Shown here: in pieces, positions 35,139 through 44,117 of the stretch
How the letters are laid out: each line of letters opens with the position of its first letter
How positions within the stretch are numbered: the first letter of the stretch is position 1
Source: Marinobacter sp. DY40_1A1
Lineage (GTDB): Bacteria > Pseudomonadota > Gammaproteobacteria > Pseudomonadales > Oleiphilaceae
Assembly: GCF_016597815.1 (NCBI RefSeq)
Contig: NZ_VCHA01000003.1
Location: 186,001 to 250,000 of the forward strand
Direction: 5' to 3'
Length of the DNA stretch: 64,000 nucleotides
Notes under the pieces: model-generated
What the model was told of the DNA's origin: nothing
Seen by the model: only the letters and a program-made list of their open reading frames with translations
Database searches by the model: none
Made by a program: the position numbers and the translations under genes

Positions 35139-35990
35139 TCACCGCAAGCTTACTAAGACACCAAGCACTGCGATGATCAAAACGGAGGTCAGTGCGGTCA
35201 TTCGTACAAAGCTTCGATCAGCTTTGATGCTGTCATCGGGCGTTGCGACTGCCGCCTGAGCAGGATGCCCAGGTATATCCGTTTTGGTGTCAGATGCTTC
35301 CGTCTGCTCAGGTGCCGGGAACGGGTAGAGCGGTTGACGCCACTCATCGAACAAAGCCTGCTCGGCAGAAGTGATAGTACTTCGGGCCTTTGGACCGTTA
35401 CGCAGACTACCGTCAGGATTAAGCAGAATCACACCATCATCGTCGTCGTAAACCAACCAACTCTCAGCATCACCAACCTCCTGATCGCCCTCGATCGTCG
35501 TGATAGTCCAACGCTGAGCCATGACAGGCCCAGTGCCCATTTCATCATTCGCTGGCAGTTCAAGGAGCTTTGCCCGATACAAGCGTTCGGTGCCAGACTC
35601 ATTTTTCGCGATACCGGCTAAACCGAGAATATGCAAAATGGAGTCAACCACCACGCCACCATCTGAACCAGCCCAGACAACCCACGCGCCCAGCACCGCA
35701 GCATTTCTTGCAAGTTCTTTGAGAGCAACCGGCTTTATGGAAATATTCCCGTCACCCGCCGAAAGCCGGTAGTCCGCCAACTCTGCTTCAACCGCTTCAG
35801 GATCTGTGCCAGCGAGGAAGGCCAAATGATCGTGCACCTCCACGAGAGCAGGTAGCTCCACCTCGGGGCCATTGTTTACAAACACGGCATAAAAGGTGTG
35901 AACTTGCCACTCACGCACCAGAGAAACGTAGTCTTTAGCGGCAACAAGCTTGCCGAACTCTTCAATACAGGCAACTGATTTTTCTTCCAT
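35139..35990 (-). CDS. Tail-anchored protein, paralogue of the 544-aa protein (function unknown)
   Basis: This 283-aa protein has no N-terminal signal and one C-terminal membrane helix (MTALTSVLIIAVLGVLVSLR), so it is predicted tail-anchored. Residues 1-230 match the start of the protein encoded at 36665-38299: shared features include ELPAL, a PVALKELARNAAVLGAWVVW block, LYRAKLLELP and EQALFDEW with PLY. A proline-rich linker precedes the helix. The family is not recognised. It is the last gene of the T6SS-linked leftward cluster and converges on the PspA operon with 16 bp between stop codons. Immunity or an accessory role is possible. Confidence 0.7.
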   Translation of the reverse strand: MEEKSVACIEEFGKLVAAKDYVSLVREWQVHTFYAVFVNNGPEVELPALVEVHDHLAFLAGTDPEAVEAELADYRLSAGDGNISIKPVALKELARNAAVLGAWVVWAGSDGGVVVDSILHILGLAGIAKNESGTERLYRAKLLELPANDEMGTGPVMAQRWTITTIEGDQEVGDAESWLVYDDDDGVILLNPDGSLRNGPKARSTITSAEQALFDEWRQPLYPFPAPEQTEASDTKTDIPGHPAQAAVATPDDSIKADRSFVRMTALTSVLIIAVLGVLVSLR

Positions 35991-36068
35991 GATTATGCTA
36001 TTCCATCGTTTATGAAAAACTCGATCCCTTGGACCAGAGCGGATCAGACTCCCCTTTTAATGCAGCCT

Positions 36069-36614
36069 TTATCTATCTGGCGACCAAGAAACAAACTGCC
36101 CGCCCTCCCTCGCGGCGCAGAGTTGTTTGAAAATCTCATTGCAATCCCCTGCGTAGTTGTAAAGATTCGTGGCAAAAATGCCACCATCGCTCCGCTCGTG
36201 AGATATGAATCTACCTGGCGTCGGCAGATTATACTTGTGCCCGCCTTTCAAATAGACAATCAGCAATACAGATCGCCCTGTCTCCATGCTGGAACGCTTT
36301 TCCAGCTTGAGGTGAGTAATATCCCGCCAGGCTATTTCCTTTAATATGCAATCATCCACCCGCAGGAACTCGGGAGTCACCTCAATGACATGATTAATCT
36401 TGCCAAAATCCAGCCGCAAAAAACTCCAAAATAAAAAGCTCATCAGCACAACGAAGATGATTGCAGGTATTGAAGATGATGTTTCCAGATAGAACCAGTA
36501 GGCAAGCCCACATATTGTTGCAAACAGCGACCCACCCACTGAGTACATCAATGCTCGATCTTTCTGGTAAACCCGGTGTTTGACGACAGGAAGGTCTGTA
36601 TACATAAAATCCAT
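36069..36614 (-). CDS. Membrane protein with PH-like cytoplasmic domain, function unknown
   Basis: This 181-aa protein has two adjacent membrane helices at about 25-70 (VGGSLFATICGLAYWFYLET and AIIFVVLMSFLFWSFLRL), then a soluble part (FLRVDDCILKEIAWRDITHL) that looks like a bacterial PH-type fold. ATG 36614 is preferred because GAGG lies 5 bp upstream; the in-frame TTG at 36641 lacks one. It lies between the two tail-anchored paralogues. Small membrane proteins with PH-like domains occur as effector-cluster accessories, but no function is assigned. Confidence 0.68.
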   Translation of the reverse strand: MDFMYTDLPVVKHRVYQKDRALMYSVGGSLFATICGLAYWFYLETSSSIPAIIFVVLMSFLFWSFLRLDFGKINHVIEVTPEFLRVDDCILKEIAWRDITHLKLEKRSSMETGRSVLLIVYLKGGHKYNLPTPGRFISHERSDGGIFATNLYNYAGDCNEIFKQLCAAREGGQFVSWSPDR

Positions 36615-36664
36615 GCTGGCCTCGCAATAACGACTACTCAAAATTGTCTAAACCTGTTGCCGAC

Positions 36665-38299
36665 TCATATTCCGTAGAGGACCATGAGCAAAAAAACAAA
36701 AGCCATGAACCCAGCGCATGCCCAGAAGACACCAGAAACGCCGCCGGGGTCTTTGCTACCTTGCACATCCAGCTTGGCCTGATCACTCAGGCCCTGTTTC
36801 GCAAGATAGTATTCAAAGTCCGAGATTAGCTGAGTGTTGGACGTCCGGATGCCGGCATACCAATCTTTGGGAAACTCGATTGCGGCAACAGGTACCACCA
36901 GAAACGCACACATGGAAACGAAGGGCACTGAGCCGTTAACCAACAGAGAATCCCGCCCGACTAATCCGCGGGGAAGATCCGAAGCGGGAACCCGGCACTC
37001 TTCTAGAACTTCACAAACGTAACCCTCAGGTACTTCACCGTGAACAAGCACGGGAACCTGCTGTGCACCACACGGCATGCAAGCCAGGACAGGAAAACGT
37101 CCGTCGGTCGCATCCGGAACGAAGAGGCGATTCATGTTATCAGGACAAAACGGCTTTACGCCTTCGAACTGACCTAACACCAGATGCGCAGGCTTGCCCG
37201 GGTCACGCCCGTGCCAGAACAACACCCAGGCAATTGCCCGGGTAAGTCGCAACCTCAAGTGTTCCGGCACTTCATGGACACCAGGCTCCTGGGGCAGCCA
37301 AACTTCCCCGGTGTAATCCGTCATGGCGAGCCCATCCCCGCCCAAGGGCAAGCTCCACTCAGGATGGTCGGCAAACAAGATACGGAACCGCCGCCCATCC
37401 ACTCTCAAAAGTTCATCGCTATCCTGCTCTTCTACTTCAGGAATCACCTGGTCTTCAATAACTTCCAATTGCAGCTTGGTGGCATCCGGCATGATTTGAT
37501 TATGAACAGCACGTTCAAGATCATAGAAAGAACGAAGATGTTCTTCGTCAACGATGGCAGGGGCCGGGACGTAAGTGTCTACGCTTTTGGCATTTTCATC
37601 CGCTCCGCTCTCTCTTTCACTCCCCTCCTTCAACGCGGCATAGTCGTATAAAGGTTCAGCCCACCAATCAAACAGCGCCTGCTCTTCAGCCGACAAGTCG
37701 CTGCGATTTTTAGCACCACCTTTTGGGCCAAGGCCAGGCCCAAACACCACAAGCCCCCGATCATCGAAGATAAGATCTTCTCGCGCCACTTCGGTAGCCG
37801 AATCTGCAGACACGGTGCTGATGACCCAGCTTTGCGCTTTGATTATCTCGACGAGCCCGCCCGGGTTTTGAAGTTCATGGATTTTCGCCTGATACAAACG
37901 CTCCTGGCCTGAAGGCTCCTGTTTAATAGCCTTCATTCCGATTAAATGCATCAGCGACGTGTTCATGATTACTTTGGATCCGGTCCAGCAGAGCCACGCA
38001 CCTAAAAGGAACGCATTCCTTGCGAGCTCTCCCAGGGGAACCGGTCTGACAAAAACGTCCAGCTCTTCGTCGAAACTGAAGTCTTTGATAGCTGCCCGGG
38101 CCGCAACCGGGTCTGGGCTTCCGATGAAGCATCGTCCGTCTTCGATGGGTAGCAAGACAGGTAATTCCAGATCGTGTCGTTTTTTTGCAAATAGCGTGTG
38201 AAAGATAACGTCTCGCCAGTCCCTTATCAGGCCTATGTGGTTTTCACTAGCGATAAGGTCGGTGAAGGCGCTCTCTGTTGGTGTAAATGAATCTTCCAT
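36665..38299 (-). CDS. Large tail-anchored protein (544 aa) of the T6SS effector cluster, function unknown
   Basis: The first about 230 residues are paralogous to the 283-aa protein at 35139 (VRPVPLGELARNAFLLGAWL, LYQAKIHELQ, EQALFDWWAEPLYDY). A second domain of about 250 residues follows (FADHPEWSLPLGGDGLAMTD, PVLACMPCGAQQVPVLVHGE), and one C-terminal helix (FWACAGFMAFVFLLMVLYGI) predicts a tail anchor. Start 38299 is chosen because the sequence AATCATGGAAGA around it is identical to that at the paralogue's start; an in-frame ATG at 38362 is possible. It follows the DUF6708-like gene across a hairpin. The family is not recognised. Confidence 0.7.
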   Translation of the reverse strand: MEDSFTPTESAFTDLIASENHIGLIRDWRDVIFHTLFAKKRHDLELPVLLPIEDGRCFIGSPDPVAARAAIKDFSFDEELDVFVRPVPLGELARNAFLLGAWLCWTGSKVIMNTSLMHLIGMKAIKQEPSGQERLYQAKIHELQNPGGLVEIIKAQSWVISTVSADSATEVAREDLIFDDRGLVVFGPGLGPKGGAKNRSDLSAEEQALFDWWAEPLYDYAALKEGSERESGADENAKSVDTYVPAPAIVDEEHLRSFYDLERAVHNQIMPDATKLQLEVIEDQVIPEVEEQDSDELLRVDGRRFRILFADHPEWSLPLGGDGLAMTDYTGEVWLPQEPGVHEVPEHLRLRLTRAIAWVLFWHGRDPGKPAHLVLGQFEGVKPFCPDNMNRLFVPDATDGRFPVLACMPCGAQQVPVLVHGEVPEGYVCEVLEECRVPASDLPRGLVGRDSLLVNGSVPFVSMCAFLVVPVAAIEFPKDWYAGIRTSNTQLISDFEYYLAKQGLSDQAKLDVQGSKDPGGVSGVFWACAGFMAFVFLLMVLYGI

Positions 38300-38393
38300 G
38301 ATTCTAACTGCCTGTTCTTTCGGTTTTTGCGACCCTTGCCCGTCAAGGATCTTCTTTGTCATCATGTTCGCGCCGCGGCAGCGCAACACCCAG

Positions 38394-38412
38394 GCTGTCC
38401 CATTAGGACAGC
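38394..38412 (-). other. Intercistronic hairpin after the DUF6708-like gene
   Basis: GCTGTCC (38394-38400) and GGACAGC (38406-38412) form a 7-bp stem with a 5-nt loop, 11 bp downstream of the stop codon at 38424 on the minus strand. No U-tract follows. Confidence 0.4.
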
Positions 38413-38423
38413 TGAGTTCCTAT

Positions 38424-39749
38424 TCAGGACGATGCTTTGGACTGGTACCGGCCCCGCCCCCGCTTTTCTTGCCGTTTCGCCTCACGCCCGGCTTGCCATT
38501 CGGAGACCGGCCCCATGTTGGTGAAGCGAAGGCCCCGTTCATAAGCACGGGTGAGGTTCTGATTGAGGCTTTGCAGGGCCTCTGACGGTTTGGTCCATTG
38601 CTCTTTTGGCAAAGGTGCTGACCAACGCTCCAGTTCTTTCGGCAGGCTTTTCAGGGCCAGGGTCTTGATGCGACGTTCGGTGATGATGTGGGCCAGGTAA
38701 CGCTGGAAGAACCAGTCGCCCACCTTCTTACCCAGCCAGGGCAACAGAGACATTTCTTTTCGGGCCTGGCGGCACCGGGCTTTGTAGTGGGCCAGTGTGT
38801 CATCGTTCTTCGGATCCGGGCAGTCCTCGGGACCATCTTCCATAAACCGTCGGAGGCATTCCCACTGCGCCAGGCCAGCGGTTTCGTGGCCCACATTAAT
38901 GGTGGCGGCTGCCAGCGCGGATTCCGGGTCGTCAGGTTTCGGAATAGCCAGGGTGAGAACCGTGCGCGTGGCCATCAGGCTGGGGCCAATGTCCTGTCGG
39001 GTTTCAATGTAGGCGACCAGCTTGTCCCAGGGATAGAATTCGTAGACCAGCTTGGGGTCGTGTTTTTTCTTTAAGCGAAGCGCTATGAAAAAGTAGGCCC
39101 CAATAACCAAGGTTTCAACGGCCAAAGCCGTGGCAAATATAGTCACCAACAATTGGACATACTCTGGCGACTCACCCTCCAGCGTATAAGGCATAAATAC
39201 AGCAGCTATCGTACCGATATACGTTATGTATGCGATACCAGCTGCGCTGTCATTCCAGAAAGGCAGTTTGAATTCCTTTCCTTCGGTCCATCGCGGTATC
39301 GCCACCTCCCTGCGCTGTCGGTTAAGCCTTATCGGTGGAGTTTCTTTCACGGCCTTGTTGCCAAGAAAGTAAACATACAACCCCCACGGAACAGTAATTA
39401 ATAAATTCATTCCCCCCAAGCCAAGCAAAGGTATCCACGTTAGTTCATGGTGCCCAAGATAATAGTTCACTGTCATAGCCAGCCCCCCCATCATGACTAA
39501 AATAGTGAGACTCAAAAACATCAGTGCGAATTCGGCGCTAAACAGCAGGTTGCCGTTCTGCAAATCCAGCCAGCCTTCAGTTTTCCGCCGAATCCAGGCG
39601 TTGACATCGACCGCCCTCTCGCCCGTCACAACCGGTTTTGGAGTCAAGGCCAGCAAGCGCCCCTCTTTGGTAATGCGACGCACACCCGCTTCCCAGTTGG
39701 GCTCAGGCGGCAGTTGGTTAGTTAGCGGGTTCTCATTGGCTTTGGTCAT
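38424..39749 (-). CDS. DUF6708-like polytopic membrane protein, candidate T6SS immunity protein
   Basis: This 441-aa protein has four predicted helices between about residues 65 and 245 (FALMFLSLTILVMMGGLAMT, IPLLGLGGMNLLITVPWGLY, AYITYIGTIAAVFMPY, IFATALAVETLVIGAYFFIA), separated by RLNRQRREVAIPRW, a phrase typical of DUF6708 proteins next to type VI effectors. The C-terminal half is soluble and basic. ATG 39749 is 2 bp after the effector stop, so the two are translationally linked. In Vibrio cholerae the gene after vasX encodes the membrane immunity protein TsiV2; by position this is the likely immunity protein here. Confidence 0.75.
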   Translation of the reverse strand: MTKANENPLTNQLPPEPNWEAGVRRITKEGRLLALTPKPVVTGERAVDVNAWIRRKTEGWLDLQNGNLLFSAEFALMFLSLTILVMMGGLAMTVNYYLGHHELTWIPLLGLGGMNLLITVPWGLYVYFLGNKAVKETPPIRLNRQRREVAIPRWTEGKEFKLPFWNDSAAGIAYITYIGTIAAVFMPYTLEGESPEYVQLLVTIFATALAVETLVIGAYFFIALRLKKKHDPKLVYEFYPWDKLVAYIETRQDIGPSLMATRTVLTLAIPKPDDPESALAAATINVGHETAGLAQWECLRRFMEDGPEDCPDPKNDDTLAHYKARCRQARKEMSLLPWLGKKVGDWFFQRYLAHIITERRIKTLALKSLPKELERWSAPLPKEQWTKPSEALQSLNQNLTRAYERGLRFTNMGPVSEWQAGREAKRQEKRGRGRYQSKASS

Positions 39750-39751
39750 AG

Positions 39752-42700
39752 TCAAGACTTCTTGGGTTCGCTTAACAGGGCATGATAGTTGGTGATCAAG
39801 GCGTTCAAACGATTGTCCGGGCCACCCAGTGCTTTTACCGTCTGCCACACTTTCGTCTCGTTGGCTCCTACCTTCGGGAGATTTCCCGGCTCATGCAACG
39901 TGAGCTTATAGTGATATGCCTTTTCTGCTTCCGGCAACCAATTAGGCGAATTCGCAGCTTTGTAGCGGAAGGCCAGATAGAAACCGTTCGCCGATTCCAA
40001 GTCGATCTCGGTCAGGGATAATTCCAGAGCAACACCCGCCGCCCCCATGCTCTTTTTCGTGAATGCCTGGTTCCAATACTCATGATCAGGACTCCAAGCT
40101 GTCCCTTCTTGCCGCAATACGGCCCACTCCATATTATCCGAGTCCAGCGAGTTCAGTCCCGGCAATTCAAGACGAAAGGCACAGTAGCTCGTGCGCCCAT
40201 CTAGTGCAGCCTGCTCAGCCTTGACCAACAAGCTGGGCTGGTAAATGGCCTTGGCCAATTCGTGGCGTTGCTGATCGCCATCCCAGTCTTTGCCATCATT
40301 ACCCCAGATACTTTGCTCACACCACCGCTGGATGTCTGTACGTTTGAAGTAGCTTTGCACCCAGTTACCAACTACGACAAGGGCTGTTCCGACCCACAGG
40401 TAGGCATTCAAGCCCCGAAACACGCCTCCAGCTAGTGATAGCATCCCCCGATTGACCGATTTCCAGGTAATCTCTTTAGAAGTTTCTCGGATGACATGGG
40501 AGATGCCGGAAGTTCCGGCTTTCGCCATTTGCCAACTCCCATGTATGAGAAAGCTATCACCAATTAGGGTGGTACCTGCCCCCATCCGAGTTCCGTTACT
40601 ACTTCCAGATTTAACCATTAGAGATAACTGCTTAAACCAGTCAGCTCCCGCCGATAAGAATCCTGCCCATGCCGCAATGGTACCTCCCCACACATTTACG
40701 CGGGCCAGCCGCGTCAGTACCTCATCGGCTTGGTAGATTGTTTGGTAGTAGTAGTTCAGGCGGGCGCTACCGACGATAGTCAAGATACTTGCAGCAGCAC
40801 CCACCGTCCCGGCAGTACCATTGGCAAACGACCAAAACTCATCCCAATCGCCTTCTTTGTCCCACTTATTGAACGCATCCCAAGCCCCAACAGCACCAAC
40901 CAGCCCCATAAACGACACTAGCCCCAGGCCACCAACCCGTGTCGGCGCGTCGAGCGCGTCCTTCCCGTGGATCATGCCCCGGCCATAGTCCATCACTTTC
41001 GTAAGCCCACCCCAGTCTATCAGGCTTGTCAGTTTGTCTAACTCCCCCTGCACCGCACGACCATAAGCGGTTCGGGTCAATCCGCCTATCAAGAGGGCAC
41101 CATTGTGGTTTTCACCCTCTATAGGAGAGGTATCCATTAGCCTGAATCCTCGTTCCCGGAGCCGGTCGGCCAACATTTGTTTGCGCATTCGGGCATCGCC
41201 AACCTCTTGGTCATATTGCTGTTTGTAACGGCGACGGTTGCGCGTATTGGCCTCACTGTGAAGTCTCTCAAGGCGCTTTTCTTCGCTCAGTGCCTCCTCA
41301 TGCATCCGGGCCAAATGTTCAATCTCTTTCACCAAAGATTCATGCCTGGTCAGGCTGTCGACATCAGCGATGCTCAGGTCGACCTGATAAAGTCTCTGGT
41401 TTTCGAAGATGTGAGCCCGCAAGCCGGGATCCATACGCTTGAACACTTGCTTCAGGCGGCCATGCAAGTCCGCAGCGTCAGCTGCTTGCACCAACTCGAA
41501 CAAGGCCAACCGACCGGTTATGTTGAGCTGGGCCAAGTGATGGCTGAGTTGGGCGGCAGCCCCCGGCGACAAATCTGGAAACTGGAAACAAGGACTTTTT
41601 TCAATCAACTGAACCCACTCTCGGTATTCGGCTGGGCCTTGATGTGCGTCCATGATGGCTTTAAGGCCATCTATCAGATCCTTTAACGTGCCGGGGATAA
41701 TCTCGTGCTTCAAGTCCAGCGAGATCAGGTGCTGATGCCCTACTTCCTCAAAATAAAATCGCTTTAAGAAAGCGAAATCACCAGATGATTGAGCCCACTC
41801 CGTGAGTATCGTAATCAACCCATTGTCCATGCCCAGCAGTGCCATGTAGCTGGCTTCGCTTTGCCGGTCATACAGATGACCGTGGAGATAAAATGTGGCC
41901 AATAGCGTCTGGATATCCGACACAATCCGTCGCTTTTCGTCGGCAAACCAGGCTAAATGCTGCTGAGCCTGCTCCAGATAGGCATTCATATCGTCCAGTT
42001 TTACCAAGTCTGCGATGCCCTGCTGGCCACCGAGGGCGGAACCATCCACGAGGTTTTCCTGGTAGTCCGCGATAGACTCAACGATCGAAAGAACTTCCCC
42101 TTGCGACATCCCCAATTCCGTCGCCAGTGCTTCGCTGGCTTCCCGCATTGCGATGACCCGTTCGCGATCGGCTGGCATATAGTTGTAGGTGGTGGGTCCG
42201 GCTACTTTCCGAGTGCTTGTCTGGTACTCAGGGAAGTCTTCAACCAACTGTTTCAACTGATTATGTTGGCTTCTGTTTCCCTGAGCGACTTTTTTAAACA
42301 GGGCCTTGGCGCCCTCATCTTCAATTTGCTCCGAAAATGAAAGGGCCAGCTCAGCCACTCGTCCACCATCCAGACGAATCAGGTCCTTGATAAACCTTGC
42401 GGAATAATATTTCGCGTCCTCGCCCTCCAGCCAAGCATTATGGTTGGTATCTACAATCGCCCAGGCATCCATAAGGTCACTAATATGCCCCATCATGTCA
42501 TCGACCACGAGATAGGCATGATCCAAGTCGTAGGCTGGTAGCCGATGGGCGAACGGCTCAGAGCCAACATCCAATGTATTTTGAGCCCAATACCAAGAGG
42601 GTAATTGGGGCTGACCATCCATCGGTGTCGTTTGAGATTCCGGGTGCGTGAGCAGCGACTCCAGACTCGATTTGCTCAACAGCTGTGACTTGCCATTGAC

Positions 42701-43195
42701 AGGGCAGTAGCCGGACAGGCTCACCCGCTGCATTACATCACGACGATAGCTTTGCCAGCCGATCAACATGCTGCACTTTTTTGCGGTTAGCTGGGCGGAC
42801 GAGAACAAGACATCAATATGTCCCCGGCGCGGAACCACGATGGCCTCTGTATCCGCTTTCCCAAGACGCTCATCCTTTGCGGCCTCGTTACCTTTCCACA
42901 TACGCTTGGTGACCGCACCGCCATCTTTAACTTCGTATTCATGCAAAATATCTGGAGCATCGGAATGGAACAAGTAAAAGTAGCCATCCCGTACCTGGCG
43001 GATGCCGATCGGCTGAAACCCAAGGTCAAAACCCGGTGTCAATGAGGGGTGATCTGCCGCCGCATCGGCGTAGGCGTAACGCACCGGGATTAATTGGATG
43101 TCCGCTCGGGTCAAAGGGCAAGAGCCCTGCGCAGTGGTGCTCGCCAGACTTGCCCGATCGGCGGCAGCAATGGGGCTGGCAACTTGCTTACCCAT
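39752..43195 (-). CDS. VasX-like type VI secretion effector (BTH_I2691 family), predicted pore-forming
   Basis: This 1147-aa protein begins with the VasX-type N-terminal domain (CPLTRADIQLIPVRYAYADA, then GIRQVRDGYFYLFHS), has a long helical middle (about 200-740), and carries hydrophobic helices at about 755-950 (VGGLGLVSFMGLVGAVGAWD, GTAGTVGAAASILTIVGSAR, LNAYLWVGTALVVVGNWV). Effectors with this layout depolarise target inner membranes like colicins. It follows the DUF4123 adaptor with an 8-bp overlap (ATGGGTAA) and an internal AAGGAGAG ribosome-binding site. The order vgrG-DUF4123-effector-membrane protein copies V. cholerae vgrG2-vasW-vasX-tsiV2. Confidence 0.88.
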   Translation of the reverse strand: MGKQVASPIAAADRASLASTTAQGSCPLTRADIQLIPVRYAYADAAADHPSLTPGFDLGFQPIGIRQVRDGYFYLFHSDAPDILHEYEVKDGGAVTKRMWKGNEAAKDERLGKADTEAIVVPRRGHIDVLFSSAQLTAKKCSMLIGWQSYRRDVMQRVSLSGYCPVNGKSQLLSKSSLESLLTHPESQTTPMDGQPQLPSWYWAQNTLDVGSEPFAHRLPAYDLDHAYLVVDDMMGHISDLMDAWAIVDTNHNAWLEGEDAKYYSARFIKDLIRLDGGRVAELALSFSEQIEDEGAKALFKKVAQGNRSQHNQLKQLVEDFPEYQTSTRKVAGPTTYNYMPADRERVIAMREASEALATELGMSQGEVLSIVESIADYQENLVDGSALGGQQGIADLVKLDDMNAYLEQAQQHLAWFADEKRRIVSDIQTLLATFYLHGHLYDRQSEASYMALLGMDNGLITILTEWAQSSGDFAFLKRFYFEEVGHQHLISLDLKHEIIPGTLKDLIDGLKAIMDAHQGPAEYREWVQLIEKSPCFQFPDLSPGAAAQLSHHLAQLNITGRLALFELVQAADAADLHGRLKQVFKRMDPGLRAHIFENQRLYQVDLSIADVDSLTRHESLVKEIEHLARMHEEALSEEKRLERLHSEANTRNRRRYKQQYDQEVGDARMRKQMLADRLRERGFRLMDTSPIEGENHNGALLIGGLTRTAYGRAVQGELDKLTSLIDWGGLTKVMDYGRGMIHGKDALDAPTRVGGLGLVSFMGLVGAVGAWDAFNKWDKEGDWDEFWSFANGTAGTVGAAASILTIVGSARLNYYYQTIYQADEVLTRLARVNVWGGTIAAWAGFLSAGADWFKQLSLMVKSGSSNGTRMGAGTTLIGDSFLIHGSWQMAKAGTSGISHVIRETSKEITWKSVNRGMLSLAGGVFRGLNAYLWVGTALVVVGNWVQSYFKRTDIQRWCEQSIWGNDGKDWDGDQQRHELAKAIYQPSLLVKAEQAALDGRTSYCAFRLELPGLNSLDSDNMEWAVLRQEGTAWSPDHEYWNQAFTKKSMGAAGVALELSLTEIDLESANGFYLAFRYKAANSPNWLPEAEKAYHYKLTLHEPGNLPKVGANETKVWQTVKALGGPDNRLNALITNYHALLSEPKKS

Positions 43196-44117
43196 GTATG
43201 AGCTCTCCTTGCACTTGGGTTCCAGCCGAGGCCATGGCGATCAATGCCGCTTTTTTAGCCTTGGCTTCTGCGGCCGATCCTGGCCAGCAGTGAAAAATCT
43301 CGTGAATATCCGGAGCCATTGCCTTCCAGAGCGACATATCACCTTGGCAACCATACACGGTGCACCAATGAAGCAAGGCCTGGACTGACTCATAGCCATT
43401 CGCAATGGCCTGTTCCATTAAGCTATGTAGATCCGTAACCACACCACGCCTGGCCTTTGTCTCAGCCCTATCTGGAAAATAGGTTTCCAGGTGCTGCATC
43501 ATTTTGACCAGTGTTATACGCAGATCGGCGTTCGTTAAGCCGCGCAGGGTGAGCTCGCTCAGGCAAGGCGGAACAGCACCCTCCTCACATAACCCAACGG
43601 TGCCTGCTGCCCATGATTCCGGATTTTCCTGAAGGTGCCAGCCGTCCCAAAGGGCATCCGGCAATGTTACCGCTGTGAATGGCATCCAGAACTGCGGCAA
43701 CCCGCCGTCACCGGAAGGTGCCAAAAGCACCCTTGCGACGGTCGGGTCAGCGAACCGCAACATAACATTGTACCCCAAAGGGTGGCGCACCATGATAAAC
43801 CGACGCAAGTGATTGGCTATTGAATCTATCGCTTCTTCGCTGGAGATACCGTAGCCCCACTCCAGCGTCCTGCCTTCCTGAACCAACCGTTCCAGCAGAG
43901 GACTGCTCCGGTCGGCGCGCACCAACAGAGGTGCAACCTCACGAATCGACGCCCATTCGGTACCATCAAACAGGTTGCGATAATCGGGTGCCTCGACGAG
44001 TTCGTATAGCCAGCGTTCCACCGCTTCATGTTTGCTGCCATCAATCAGGACGTAGTTGCAATGAATGTTCTTATCCTGAGCAAGGCTTGCAGGAGGGCTT
44101 TCGAAAACATCAAGCAT
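43188..44117 (-). CDS. DUF4123 adaptor/chaperone for the T6SS effector (VasW-like)
   Basis: This 309-aa soluble protein contains a DUF4123 domain: YVLIDGSKHEAVERWLYELV at about residues 25-44, followed by REVAPLLVRAD and GYGISSEEAIDSIANHLRRF. These proteins load effectors onto VgrG (Tap/TEC, VasW). It overlaps vgrG upstream (ATGCTTGA) and the effector downstream by 8 bp each. No signal peptide is present, as expected for a cytoplasmic adaptor. Confidence 0.88.
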   Translation of the reverse strand: MLDVFESPPASLAQDKNIHCNYVLIDGSKHEAVERWLYELVEAPDYRNLFDGTEWASIREVAPLLVRADRSSPLLERLVQEGRTLEWGYGISSEEAIDSIANHLRRFIMVRHPLGYNVMLRFADPTVARVLLAPSGDGGLPQFWMPFTAVTLPDALWDGWHLQENPESWAAGTVGLCEEGAVPPCLSELTLRGLTNADLRITLVKMMQHLETYFPDRAETKARRGVVTDLHSLMEQAIANGYESVQALLHWCTVYGCQGDMSLWKAMAPDIHEIFHCWPGSAAEAKAKKAALIAMASAGTQVQGELIHG

